A stretch of DNA of 52,616 nucleotides, taken from a virus. This document shows positions 26,542-34,166 of this stretch, one piece after another. Positions within the stretch are counted from its first letter, which is position 1, and each line of letters begins with the position of its first letter. The stretch spans positions 1 through 52,616 of the IMG/VR virus record IMGVR_UViG_3300020193_000035. One strand, 5' to 3'. Made by a program: the position numbers and the translations under genes. The notes under the pieces are model-generated. The model did not search any database, had not been told where the DNA came from, and worked only from the letters and a program-made list of their open reading frames with translations.

Positions 26542-26569
26542 TAATGTCCGTTGGGCATCGCCGATGGGT

Positions 26570-26575
26570 TAAATA
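26570..26575 (+). promoter_or_regulatory. Late-type promoter box, copy 1 before prkA
   Basis: TAAATA in the first unit of a 24-base tandem repeat. Confidence 0.65.
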
Positions 26576-26593
26576 CAGTCATAGCCGATGGGT

Positions 26594-26599
26594 TAAATA
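26594..26599 (+). promoter_or_regulatory. Late-type promoter box, copy 2 before prkA
   Basis: TAAATA in the second repeat unit, 54 bases before the prkA ATG. Confidence 0.65.
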
Positions 26600-26653
26600 C
26601 AATCATAAGAAGAACATAATAGGGCCGTGACGAGCCACCCCAGAGGAGTCGTG

Positions 26654-28594
26654 ATGACAAACATTTTTGATCGCTTCAGGAAAGAACAGATCGCTCGCAG
26701 TGTAGAGTATATTGGCTTCAATGAATACCTAGACTTTTGCAAGGATGACAGGCTGGCATACGCTACCGCAGCTGAACGCATGCTGTCAGCCATCGGCGCA
26801 CCAGAGCTGATAGATACCAGCAGAGATCCAAGACTCAGCAGGATATTCCTCAACAGGACGGTGCGTAGATATCCGGCCTTTTCTGATTTTTATGGCATGG
26901 AAGAAGCCGTCGAACGCATAGTAGGTTATTTCAAGCACGCAGCCCAAGGATTGGAAGAGCGCAAGCAGATACTTTATCTGTTGGGTCCTGTGGGTGGAGG
27001 AAAAAGCTCATTGGCTGAACGTCTCAAAGAATTGGTACAATCGTATCCTATATATGTGTTGGCAGCAGAAGATGGAACTCTCAGCCCTGTGATTGAAACA
27101 CCGCTGAATCTTTTTGATCCAGCGAAATATGCAGATGCTCTCAAAGACGAATATGGCATCGAACGCAGGTACATCTCAGGTATCGCTAGCCCTTGGGCGA
27201 TCAAACGCCTGAAAGAGTATGGCGGCGACATCAGCCGCTTCCAAGTGGCCAAGGTATGGCCCAGCAAGCTGGAACAGATTGGTGTGGTCAAGACCGAACC
27301 CGGAGACGACAACAATCAAGATATCTCGGCACTGGTTGGCAAAACCAATATCCGCATGCTGGAACATTACAGTCAAAGCGATCCTGACAGCTACAGCTTC
27401 AGTGGTGCCTTGTGTCGCGGCAACCAAGGTATAGTAGAATTTGTAGAAATGTTCAAGGCACCGATCAAGATGTTGCATCCACTGCTGACAGCAACACAAG
27501 AAAGCAACTATATCGGTACTGAAGCCATTTCGGCTATTCCATTCAACGGTGTGGTTCTGGCACACTCAAACGAAGCGGAATGGCAGACCTTCAAGAGCAA
27601 CAAAAACAACGAAGCATTCATTGATCGTATCAATGTGGTCAAGATTCCCTACTGCCTCAGGATAACAGATGAAATATCCATCTATGAAAAGATGCTGGAA
27701 GTTTCCAGTCTTGGTTCGGCACCATGCGCACCACAGACTCTGAACATGCTGGCCAAGTTCAGCGTGCTCACTCGTTTGAAGGAGCATGAAAATTCCAACC
27801 TTTACAGCAAGATGCGTGTGTATGATGGTGAGGCGGTCAAGGATGTTGATCCCAAGGCCAAGAGCATGCAAGAATACAGAGATGCTGCTGGAGTAGACGA
27901 AGGCATGGAAGGCATTTCTACTCGTTTTGCTTTCAAGGTCTTGTCAAAGACGTTCAACTTTGATCCAGCCGAAGTATCTGCAGATCCTGTGCATCTCATG
28001 TATATACTCGAGGATGCCATCCGTAGAGAACAATATTCCGACGAAAAGCAAAACGAATACATCGGCTTCATCAAAGAGTATCTCAGTCCCAAATACGCTG
28101 AGTTCATTGGACATGAGATACAGAAGGCCTATCTTGAAAGTTACTCAGACTATGGTCAGAACTTGTTTGACCGTTATGTAGAATATGCTGATGCTTGGAT
28201 GCAGGAAATCGATTTCAAGGATCCAGACACAGGTAACTTGTTTGATCGTGACATCTTGAACAATGAACTGGAAAAGATCGAAAAGCCAGCAGGCATCGCC
28301 AATCCCAAAGATTTCCGCAACGAAGTGGTCAATTTCGTGTTGCGTGCACGTGCCAAGAACACCGGTGGCCTGGTCAAGTGGACCAGTTACGAAAAGCTGC
28401 GCGAAGTGATCGAAAAGAAGATGTTTGCCAGCACCGAAGAGCTGCTGCCCATCATCAGCTTCTCTGCCAAAGGCAACAGCGAAGATCAGAAAAAGCACGA
28501 AGCCTTTGTTGACAGGATGGCCAGCAAAGGTTACACGCCCAAACAGGTCAAGAGGCTAGTGGAATGGTACATGCGTGTTCAGAAGAGCTCATGA
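26654..28594 (+). CDS. prkA: PrkA-family serine protein kinase
   Basis: 646 residues from ATG 26654 (GAGGAG upstream), near the length of E. coli YeaG (644). The start MTNIFDRF, RYPAFSDFYGME and the Walker A GPVGGGKSS at about 111-119 match the PrkA family, which has an AAA+-like N-domain and a kinase C-domain. In bacteria PrkA/YeaG works with YeaH and SpoVR/YcgB in stationary-phase and starvation responses. Here the three genes are consecutive. Tandem TAAATA boxes upstream suggest late or boosted expression by the phage. Confidence 0.95.
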   Translation: MTNIFDRFRKEQIARSVEYIGFNEYLDFCKDDRLAYATAAERMLSAIGAPELIDTSRDPRLSRIFLNRTVRRYPAFSDFYGMEEAVERIVGYFKHAAQGLEERKQILYLLGPVGGGKSSLAERLKELVQSYPIYVLAAEDGTLSPVIETPLNLFDPAKYADALKDEYGIERRYISGIASPWAIKRLKEYGGDISRFQVAKVWPSKLEQIGVVKTEPGDDNNQDISALVGKTNIRMLEHYSQSDPDSYSFSGALCRGNQGIVEFVEMFKAPIKMLHPLLTATQESNYIGTEAISAIPFNGVVLAHSNEAEWQTFKSNKNNEAFIDRINVVKIPYCLRITDEISIYEKMLEVSSLGSAPCAPQTLNMLAKFSVLTRLKEHENSNLYSKMRVYDGEAVKDVDPKAKSMQEYRDAAGVDEGMEGISTRFAFKVLSKTFNFDPAEVSADPVHLMYILEDAIRREQYSDEKQNEYIGFIKEYLSPKYAEFIGHEIQKAYLESYSDYGQNLFDRYVEYADAWMQEIDFKDPDTGNLFDRDILNNELEKIEKPAGIANPKDFRNEVVNFVLRARAKNTGGLVKWTSYEKLREVIEKKMFASTEELLPIISFSAKGNSEDQKKHEAFVDRMASKGYTPKQVKRLVEWYMRVQKSS

Positions 28595-28600
28595 CATCGC

Positions 28601-29896
28601 ATGGCAGATTATCAGATAATTGATCGCAGGAAGAACCCCAGCGGCAAGAGCCTTTCCAACCGCCAGCGTTTCCTACGCAAAGTAAAAAAGCACCTTCGGG
28701 ATCAAATCCGGGAGGCCATGAACAGTCGCAAGATCGAAAGCAAGGACGGCGAGGAAATCGTCGTCCCTGGCGACGGAATCAACGAACCCAACTTTGATTA
28801 CGATCGCAACACAGGCGAACGGGAAAGGATCTTGCCTGGCAACAAAGGATTCATTGTTGGTGACAAGATCAACAAGACGCAGCAGGGCAGCGGCGGCCAA
28901 GGACGTCAGGGCAGCACCAGCGGCCCAGATCAAGATGAATTTCGTTTCAGCATAACCAGAGACGAGTATCTTGATCTGGTGTTTGAAGATCTTGAGCTGC
29001 CAGACATGATCAAGAAAAACGAAAAGGCCGCAGTGGCCTTCCAGAAGCAGCGTGCAGGATATCAAGTCATTGGTTCTCCAAGTGCATTAGACATGATACG
29101 CAGTCTCAAGAACAGCCTAGGACGTAGATTGGCTCTAGGCCGTCCCAAAGAAGAAGAAATAGAAAAAGCCAGGCTGTTGGTTGAAGAATTGGAAAGCAAT
29201 CCAAGATCCACACCTGAGATGTTGGCAGATGCTAGATTCTTTTTGGACAGCATGCTCAAAAAACGCAAGTTGGTGCCTTGGGTCGATCCCATAGACATAC
29301 GCTATCGTCGCTGGGATCAAAAGCCCATACCCAACGCACAGGCAGTGATGTTCTGTCTCATGGATGTGTCAGGATCCATGGGCGAAGCCGAAAAAGAAAT
29401 AGCCAAACGATTCTATCTACTGTTGTACCTGTTCCTGCAAAGAAAATACGAGAAAGTGGATATCGTGTTTGTTCGTCATACTGAACATGCCAAAGAATGC
29501 GACGAAGGCGAGTTCTTCAACAGCCAGGAATCAGGCGGCACGGTCATCAGTACCGGATTGGAACTGGTCAACGATATCATCAACAAGAGATATCCTCTCG
29601 ATGCCTGGAACATATATGTGGTGCAGGCCAGTGACGGAGACAACTTCGCGCACGATAATGGTCGTGTGAAAGACCTTTTGGATCTCATGCTGCCCAAGGT
29701 ACAATACTATGTGTATGCCGAAGTCAAGGATGTGCCGCGTCAGCAGTCGTTCATGTATGGAACACATGATACTCATGTGTGGGCCATAATGAAAGAAATG
29801 TCAGAGGCCTATGATCAGCTGTGTTATATAAAGATAGAGAACATACAGCAGGTCGTTCCTACCTTCAGGAAAGTGTTTTCCAAGGAGATCAAATGA
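28601..29896 (+). CDS. yeaH: YeaH/YhbH-family (DUF444) protein with vWA domain
   Basis: 431 residues. A basic N-terminus (IDRRKNPSGKSLSNRQRFL) is typical of UPF0229. A central glycine-rich linker is followed by a von Willebrand A domain with the MIDAS motif MDVSGSMG at about residues 254-261 and SGGTVISTGLEL. YeaH is the partner of PrkA/YeaG. Its stop overlaps the SpoVR start (ATGA). A 38-base piece of this gene recurs at 47520. Confidence 0.95.
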   Translation: MADYQIIDRRKNPSGKSLSNRQRFLRKVKKHLRDQIREAMNSRKIESKDGEEIVVPGDGINEPNFDYDRNTGERERILPGNKGFIVGDKINKTQQGSGGQGRQGSTSGPDQDEFRFSITRDEYLDLVFEDLELPDMIKKNEKAAVAFQKQRAGYQVIGSPSALDMIRSLKNSLGRRLALGRPKEEEIEKARLLVEELESNPRSTPEMLADARFFLDSMLKKRKLVPWVDPIDIRYRRWDQKPIPNAQAVMFCLMDVSGSMGEAEKEIAKRFYLLLYLFLQRKYEKVDIVFVRHTEHAKECDEGEFFNSQESGGTVISTGLELVNDIINKRYPLDAWNIYVVQASDGDNFAHDNGRVKDLLDLMLPKVQYYVYAEVKDVPRQQSFMYGTHDTHVWAIMKEMSEAYDQLCYIKIENIQQVVPTFRKVFSKEIK

Positions 29897-31368
29897 CGAC
29901 CCCATTGTTTGAAGGTTCAGAATGGAACTATCAGCTGCTGGAACGTGCCATGGACGAATGTGCCAGGATAGCACACGAAGAACTACGACTAGACACATAC
30001 AAGAACCAAATAGAAATCATATCCAGCGAACAGATGTTGGATGCTTATGCGTCGGTAGGCATGCCTATATTCTATAGGCATTGGAGTTTTGGCAAGAAAT
30101 TCAGCAGAGAGCGCGACCTATATCAAAAAGGCAAACGTGGGCTGGCCTATGAACTGGTGATCAATTCAAATCCTTGCATCAATTATCTCACGGAAGAAAA
30201 CACGGCCTGCGCACAGACTTTGGTGATCGCCCATGCTGCATTTGGTCATAATCATTTCTTCAAGAACAATTATCTGTTTCGCCAATGGACAGATGCAGAT
30301 GGCATCATTGACTATCTAGTGTTTGCCAGGAACTATGTTGCACAGTGCGAAGAAAGATATGGGGAGCAAGCAGTAGAACAAACTTTGGACGCTGCACACA
30401 GCCTCATGATGAATGGTGTGGATCGTTACAAGAGACCCAGGAAGTTGAGCCTGGCCGAAGAAGAAAAACGCCAGAAAGAGCGTGTGGCCTACATCGAAAA
30501 AAACATCAACGACCTATGGAGGACACTTCCTACCAGTCCCGAACACAAAGAATCAAAGGAAGAACGTTTTCCCAAACAACCAGAAGAAAACATACTCTAC
30601 TTTTTGGAGAAGAACAGTCCTACTCTCAAGATATGGCAGAGAGAACTCCTACGCATCGTGCGCAAGACTGCACAGTATTTCTATCCACAATACCAAACCA
30701 AGGTCATGAACGAAGGTTGGGCCAGTTTCTGCCACTATTACATCATGAATCGTCTGTATGAAAAGGGCTTGCTCACAGATGGAGCCATGATGGAGTTTTT
30801 GCAGCTACACACGTCTGTGCTCTGGCAACCGGCATTTGACAGTCCATACTATTCGGGCCTAAATCCTTACTATCTTGGATTTGAGATGTTCCAGGACATA
30901 CGTCGCATCTGTACCGAACCCACCGACGAGGATAGAGAATGGTTTCCAGATCTTGTGGGGCAGGACTGGTTGGAAGTCTGTTTGGATGCAGTGGCCAATT
31001 ACAGGGACGAAAGTTTTATCAGGCAATTCCTCAGTCCGCATCTCATACGCAAGTTGAAGCTGTTTTCCTTGGTCGACGATGCCAGGTTGGAAGATTATGT
31101 GATCAGCAACATACATGATTTTGGTGGTTACAAAAAGATCAGGTCCATATTGGCCAGTCAGTATGAGTTGGAAGAATGGGCTCCCAAGATAGAAGTGACT
31201 GAAGCGGATCTCAAAAACACTCGAAAATTGGTGTTGACTTATTATCGCAGGAAAGGCCGAGACCTCAGCGACTCGTGGTTAAATATGCTGATAAACATCA
31301 AACAACTCTGGGGACACAAGACCGTGTTGCAGACACAGAGAGGAAATGTGATAGGCGAAGATGAATAA
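29893..31368 (+). CDS. spoVR: SpoVR/YcgB-family protein
   Basis: 491 residues from ATG 29893, coupled to yeaH by ATGA. Family landmarks include YASVGMPIFYRHWSFGKKF, LAYELVINSNPCI, AHAAFGHNHFFKNN and NEGWASFCHYYIM, with several conserved His. Known relatives are Bacillus SpoVR (spore cortex) and E. coli YcgB, which acts with YeaG/YeaH. Its biochemical activity is not established. E. coli YcgB is about 510 residues, so this copy is near full length. Confidence 0.95.
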   Translation: MTTPLFEGSEWNYQLLERAMDECARIAHEELRLDTYKNQIEIISSEQMLDAYASVGMPIFYRHWSFGKKFSRERDLYQKGKRGLAYELVINSNPCINYLTEENTACAQTLVIAHAAFGHNHFFKNNYLFRQWTDADGIIDYLVFARNYVAQCEERYGEQAVEQTLDAAHSLMMNGVDRYKRPRKLSLAEEEKRQKERVAYIEKNINDLWRTLPTSPEHKESKEERFPKQPEENILYFLEKNSPTLKIWQRELLRIVRKTAQYFYPQYQTKVMNEGWASFCHYYIMNRLYEKGLLTDGAMMEFLQLHTSVLWQPAFDSPYYSGLNPYYLGFEMFQDIRRICTEPTDEDREWFPDLVGQDWLEVCLDAVANYRDESFIRQFLSPHLIRKLKLFSLVDDARLEDYVISNIHDFGGYKKIRSILASQYELEEWAPKIEVTEADLKNTRKLVLTYYRRKGRDLSDSWLNMLINIKQLWGHKTVLQTQRGNVIGEDE

Positions 31369-31951
31369 CCAACCCTTTTGTTTTCCTACCGATCTCACTT
31401 TTGAGCTCGACAAGATATTAGAAGAATATCGTTACCTCATGAGCCAGGTGCTCTACGAGGATGCCAACACCTGGGTTGGCAAAGACTTTGATATTAACCT
31501 GGTGCACCGGCCAGAAAAAGAAGGTCGTGATAGATTCTTCGCAGAAGCTGCACAGCCTTATACCTATACTGCCAAGTTCAAAGAATCCGAATACACTGAG
31601 TTTGTCAAAGAACTGCGCGGCGGGTACCTGCATCATATCTATGAAATACTGAACAAACGCAGTGAAAAAGGTCTGCGCAAGTTCCGATTGCACAACAGAG
31701 GCCCGGGCAAATACATATCTTGGCACACGGATCCTCACAGCGGACAACGCTATCACATAGCCATGTGGACCAATGATGCTTGCCTTTTGTTGGCCAAGAA
31801 AGAAAAAGATATCAATCAAGGACAGATGACTGTGCACATACCTACAGACGGTCGTGTTTGGGAGCTCAAAGCATATGAATATGAGCATGCGGTCATCAAC
31901 ATGGGAAACAGTTATCGTTGTCACCTATTGGCCAGTGACTGGAGCGATTGA
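31361..31951 (+). CDS. 2OG-Fe(II) oxygenase-like protein
   Basis: 196 residues. SWHTDPHSGQRYHIAMW supplies an H-x-D iron motif (His122, Asp124), and YEHAVINMGNSYRCHLL supplies a distal His176 and an Arg that could bind 2-oxoglutarate. This is the pattern of aspartyl/prolyl hydroxylase-like enzymes, common in T4-like marine phages. It overlaps the spoVR end by eight bases and so belongs to that operon. The substrate is unknown. Confidence 0.8.
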   Translation: MNNQPFCFPTDLTFELDKILEEYRYLMSQVLYEDANTWVGKDFDINLVHRPEKEGRDRFFAEAAQPYTYTAKFKESEYTEFVKELRGGYLHHIYEILNKRSEKGLRKFRLHNRGPGKYISWHTDPHSGQRYHIAMWTNDACLLLAKKEKDINQGQMTVHIPTDGRVWELKAYEYEHAVINMGNSYRCHLLASDWSD

Positions 31952-31954
31952 TCC

Positions 31955-31961
31955 ATAAATA
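31955..31961 (+). promoter_or_regulatory. Late-type promoter box
   Basis: ATAAATA, 18 bases before the small zinc-ribbon gene. Confidence 0.6.
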
Positions 31962-31979
31962 TCCCGAAGGAGGTACCAC

Positions 31980-32150
31980 ATGGCAGTGAAACTATGGCGT
32001 CACCAGTGCATGGAGACCGGCAAAGAAGAGATCAATTACGAAGGCGAGGATTGTCCTCATTGCGGCGAAAAAAGCCCTGAGCCAGGCGAAAAAAGCCCTG
32101 AGCCCAAATTCAATGGATCTTTTCCAAATCCTCCAATGTTTTTGCCTTAG
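31980..32150 (+). CDS. Small CPHC zinc-ribbon-like protein
   Basis: 56 residues beginning MAVKLWRHQCMETGKEE. A Cys at 10 and CPHC at 25-28 could bind zinc. Two copies of GEKSPEP follow, encoded by a 20-base direct repeat at 21-base period. It has GAAGGAGG and an ATAAATA box at 31955 upstream. Codon spacing and ribosome binding site support translation; the function is unknown. Confidence 0.6.
   Translation: MAVKLWRHQCMETGKEEINYEGEDCPHCGEKSPEPGEKSPEPKFNGSFPNPPMFLP
32064..32104 (+). repeat. 20-base direct repeat in the zinc-ribbon gene
   Basis: Two identical 20-base units at 21-base period, encoding GEKSPEP twice. Confidence 0.85.
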
Positions 32151-32221
32151 CCAGCAGACAATTCAGCACCTACCGAAGATTAACGGTAGCACAAGTCAAT
32201 GACATTCTGTGAGCATTGTTG

Positions 32222-32229
32222 TATAAATA
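32222..32229 (+). promoter_or_regulatory. Late promoter of the tmRNA, perfect TATAAATA
   Basis: The only full eight-base match to the T4 late consensus that I found. Transcription would start near 32236, just before the acceptor piece of the tmRNA. Confidence 0.75.
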
Positions 32230-32235
32230 TGTCTG

Positions 32236-32690
32236 TAGCGTTGAAGCAAGCTGAAAAGCATACTGGACGCGGGGGCGGTACCCGCCGCCTCCACCATAAG
32301 GAAATTGAATGAATATTGAAACACATTTTAAAAATCAAGTAGATTCCGGTGCTACGAAAATGTTCTTTTACGGACTTGAAAATGAAGACCAATCCAAGGT
32401 TGAAATTAAAAGTCACAAAGGTACATTGGAAAGTTTTCCAAATACACTAGAATATATTAGACATTTAAGTGAAGGTATTCCATTATTCAAAGTTTCTTTA
32501 TGATGGGGGCGAAATAGGATCGACAGGTGTGTAATAGGCAAGTGGAGTTACCGGGCGCAAGCACCGTTATCGCAAGAAAACAAGTAACTGCAAACGATAA
32601 TTTCTTTGCACTGGAAGACAATCGCCTAGCGGCGTAATTCTTTCGGGGTTTTGGTGGTTGCACCTGGCAACAGAAGCAATCACCGCACAG
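32236..32690 (+). ncRNA. ssrA: Circularly permuted (two-piece) tmRNA
   Basis: The acceptor piece comes first (about 32240-32296). Its T-stem is 32269-32273 with 32281-32285 and it ends ACCA at 32293-32296. The coding piece begins at 32505. Bases 32505-32511 (GGGGGCG) pair with 32286-32292 (CGCCTCC) into a 7-bp acceptor stem whose third pair is G-U, the alanine identity element. A further helix joins 32527-32532 to 32258-32263. The tag frame 32590-32637 encodes ANDNFFALEDNRLAA, ending in an LAA degron. A 9-bp helix (32653-32661 with 32676-32684) closes the coding piece. The T-loop (GGCGGTA) is non-canonical. The permuted order is known mainly from alphaproteobacteria. The 5' and 3' ends are estimates. 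Confidence 0.9.
32309..32503 (+). CDS. Small ORF nested in the tmRNA intervening segment
   Basis: 64 residues starting MNIETHFKNQVDSG. It occupies nearly all of the 208 bases between the tmRNA acceptor CCA (32296) and the coding-piece 5' end (32505). AAGGAA lies seven bases before the ATG. The segment is visibly more AT-rich than its neighbours and uses A/T-ending codons, suggesting separate origin. The protein is soluble, with no recognised domain. Whether it is translated before or after tmRNA processing is open. Confidence 0.6.
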   Translation: MNIETHFKNQVDSGATKMFFYGLENEDQSKVEIKSHKGTLESFPNTLEYIRHLSEGIPLFKVSL

Positions 32691-32729
32691 TTGTCACAGA
32701 GAGTGACACACAGTAACAGGAGAATAGAA

Positions 32730-32969
32730 ATGGCACAATCAGGATACGAAATCCGTCTCGAATTACTCAAGATGGCAAAAGAGCTGCTGGAGCAGGAATA
32801 CAACTCCAAGCGAGATTTGATCATGAGCGAATATGGTTACAAGTGCGGTATAGCGATGGACGCTAAGACTGAACTCCCACCATTGCCCACCTTACCTAGC
32901 ATGCCAACCATGCAGGAAATCGTGGACAGGGCAGGCGAACTCAATCAGTTCATCAACCAGAAAAGCTGA
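32730..32969 (+). CDS. Small conserved T4-like phage protein
   Basis: 79 residues from ATG 32730 (AGGAG upstream). The N-terminus MAQSGYEIRLELLKMAKELL forms a helix, and a proline-rich segment (LPPLPTLPSMPTM) leads to a short C-terminal helix. The pattern is familiar from T4-like phages but unassigned. It lies 40 bases after the tmRNA coding piece and may share its transcript. A hairpin terminator follows at 32991-33014. Confidence 0.75.
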   Translation: MAQSGYEIRLELLKMAKELLEQEYNSKRDLIMSEYGYKCGIAMDAKTELPPLPTLPSMPTMQEIVDRAGELNQFINQKS

Positions 32970-32985
32970 AATTCAGCTTGAACGG

Positions 32986-32991
32986 TAAATA
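32986..32991 (+). promoter_or_regulatory. Late-type promoter box
   Basis: TAAATA abutting the hairpin at 32991-33014; it would drive the 40-residue membrane protein. Confidence 0.5.
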
Positions 32992-33014
32992 ATAGGGCCC
33001 GAAAGGGCCCTATT
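32991..33014 (+). terminator. Hairpin terminator after the tmRNA unit
   Basis: 10-bp stem (AATAGGGCCC with GGGCCCTATT) and GAAA tetraloop, followed by TTCATT. Confidence 0.75.
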
Positions 33015-33032
33015 TCATTGGAGCATAACATC

Positions 33033-33155
33033 ATGCTAGACATTCTACTTTTGGTTGCCGTTGGTGTATTTGTGGGCTGGAACTTCCCACAGCCATTTTG
33101 GGCCAAGGCCATACAGGACAAGATTTCCGGATTTTTTGTCAAGAAAAACGGTTGA
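33033..33155 (+). CDS. Tiny membrane protein
   Basis: 40 residues: a hydrophobic N-terminal helix (MLDILLLVAVGVFVGW) and a basic amphipathic tail (KAIQDKISGFFVKKNG). GGAG lies upstream. Its size, composition and position between a terminator and a promoter fit a small phage membrane peptide. There are no homology cues. Confidence 0.5.
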   Translation: MLDILLLVAVGVFVGWNFPQPFWAKAIQDKISGFFVKKNG

Positions 33156-33163
33156 GAAGACTC

Positions 33164-33192
33164 TTGCGCCTTGTCTGATTATATTGCATAAT
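33164..33192 (+). promoter_or_regulatory. Sigma70-type promoter
   Basis: TTGCGC, 17 bases, CATAAT, ahead of the HTH gene. A near-palindrome follows at 33207-33228 and could be its operator. Confidence 0.5.
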
Positions 33193-33206
33193 GTCCTTAC
33201 GATTTA

Positions 33207-33228
33207 AGGCAGAGCCTTAATCGATATG
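33207..33228. promoter_or_regulatory. Possible operator of the HTH gene
   Basis: GATTTAAGGC CA/GA GCCTTAATC near-palindrome between the promoter and start of the HTH gene. Confidence 0.35.
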
Positions 33229-33245
33229 ATTAAAGGAAACTTATT

Positions 33246-33542
33246 ATGACTCTTCAGACCAGGTCAATCAGGTCTTTCGACCTTGATACCAAGCAAGGCC
33301 GCCTTTTCAAGGCACTCGTGCTCAAAGGCGAAACGCTCACCGAGAGCCAGATTGTCAAGCGTTTTGGCATCGCCAATCCCACTGCTACGATCTCTACGAT
33401 CCGCCAGCGTGGTTATGCCGTTTATGCCAACCAGCGCACTGCTGGCAATGGCGTGAAGGTAACCGAGTACCGCCATGGTAACGCAAGCCGCAAGATGGTT
33501 GCTCTTGCTTACAAGGCACAGAGCCTAGGCATTACTGTCTAA
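33246..33542 (+). CDS. Winged-helix/HTH phage DNA-binding protein
   Basis: 98 residues. ESQIVKRFGIANPTATISTI reads as a helix-turn-helix, followed by a wing-like RQRGYAVYANQRT and a basic C-terminal helix. I recall the family (MTLQTRSIRSFDL start) from T4-like phages. Autoregulation is plausible: a near-palindrome GATTTAAGGC...GCCTTAATC lies at 33207-33228 between its host-type promoter and the start. A strong terminator follows. Confidence 0.8.
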   Translation: MTLQTRSIRSFDLDTKQGRLFKALVLKGETLTESQIVKRFGIANPTATISTIRQRGYAVYANQRTAGNGVKVTEYRHGNASRKMVALAYKAQSLGITV

Positions 33543-33576
33543 GAACTCGAACATAAAAAACTAATCTTCAAACTTT

Positions 33577-33606
33577 AAGCCACCCTTTCATGGGTGGCTT
33601 TTTTTT
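33577..33606 (+). terminator. Rho-independent terminator
   Basis: AAGCCACCC/GGGTGGCTT stem with TTTCAT loop and a T-run, after the HTH gene. Confidence 0.92.
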
Positions 33607-33614
33607 GATTTTGC

Positions 33615-33643
33615 TTGACAACCCACGCAGAGCTAACTATACT
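33615..33643 (+). promoter_or_regulatory. Sigma70-type promoter of the kinase/ligase unit
   Basis: TTGACA, 17 bases, TATACT, 25 bases before the kinase ATG. Confidence 0.85.
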
Positions 33644-33668
33644 ATGCGCATATCATAGGAAAAAGACC

Positions 33669-34160
33669 ATGAAAGCCGCAGATGTTACCAAGACTGTTTT
33701 GTTCCTGATCGGACCTCCGGGTTCGGGCAAGACCACATGGGCACAACCTTATTTGGATCAAGGATGGACGCATATTTCAACGGATCAATGGATCGAACGA
33801 GTAGCTCGTGATCAAAAGAAAACCTACGGCGAAGTGTTCCAGTCTGAGATCAAAAATGCCGAACAAGACATGCAAGCTCGTTTGGACGCTGCTATTCAGG
33901 AAGGTCGCAACATCGTGTGGGATCAGACCAACATGAGTCGCAGAGGACGGCGTGCCAAGCTAGACAAATTGATCTCTGCAGGTTATACGGTGGATGCACA
34001 TGTGTTCATGCCCGACGGCCTGGAATTGAACCGTAGGCAGATGAAACGTGCTATAGAAACTGGCAAGACCATACCGCAGAGAGTGATTGACATGATGATG
34101 GACAATTATGAGTCTCCAATCGAAGCTGAAGGATTTGCCAGCATAACCGACCATGCCTAG
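33669..34160 (+). CDS. 5'-polynucleotide kinase (P-loop), PseT N-domain-like
   Basis: 163 residues from ATG 33669. The P-loop GPPGSGKTTWA at residues 15-25 is followed by WDQTNMSRRGRRAKL, matching the T4 PseT DTNLNPERR region. The phosphatase domain of PseT is missing, so it is a kinase-only version. It would phosphorylate 5'-OH ends of cut RNA for the ligase encoded six bases downstream. Host-type promoter at 33615-33643. Confidence 0.85.
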   Translation: MKAADVTKTVLFLIGPPGSGKTTWAQPYLDQGWTHISTDQWIERVARDQKKTYGEVFQSEIKNAEQDMQARLDAAIQEGRNIVWDQTNMSRRGRRAKLDKLISAGYTVDAHVFMPDGLELNRRQMKRAIETGKTIPQRVIDMMMDNYESPIEAEGFASITDHA

Positions 34161-34166
34161 GAGAGC

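Larger units (their letters stand above)
26560..26607 (+). repeat. Tandem 24-base direct repeat before prkA
   Basis: Two adjacent units (26560-26583, 26584-26607) differing at one base, each with a TAAATA box. Confidence 0.9.

Noticed and set aside
33207-33228. Near-palindrome considered as a terminator
   Set aside because: It lacks a T-run and lies between promoter and start codon; listed only as a possible operator.
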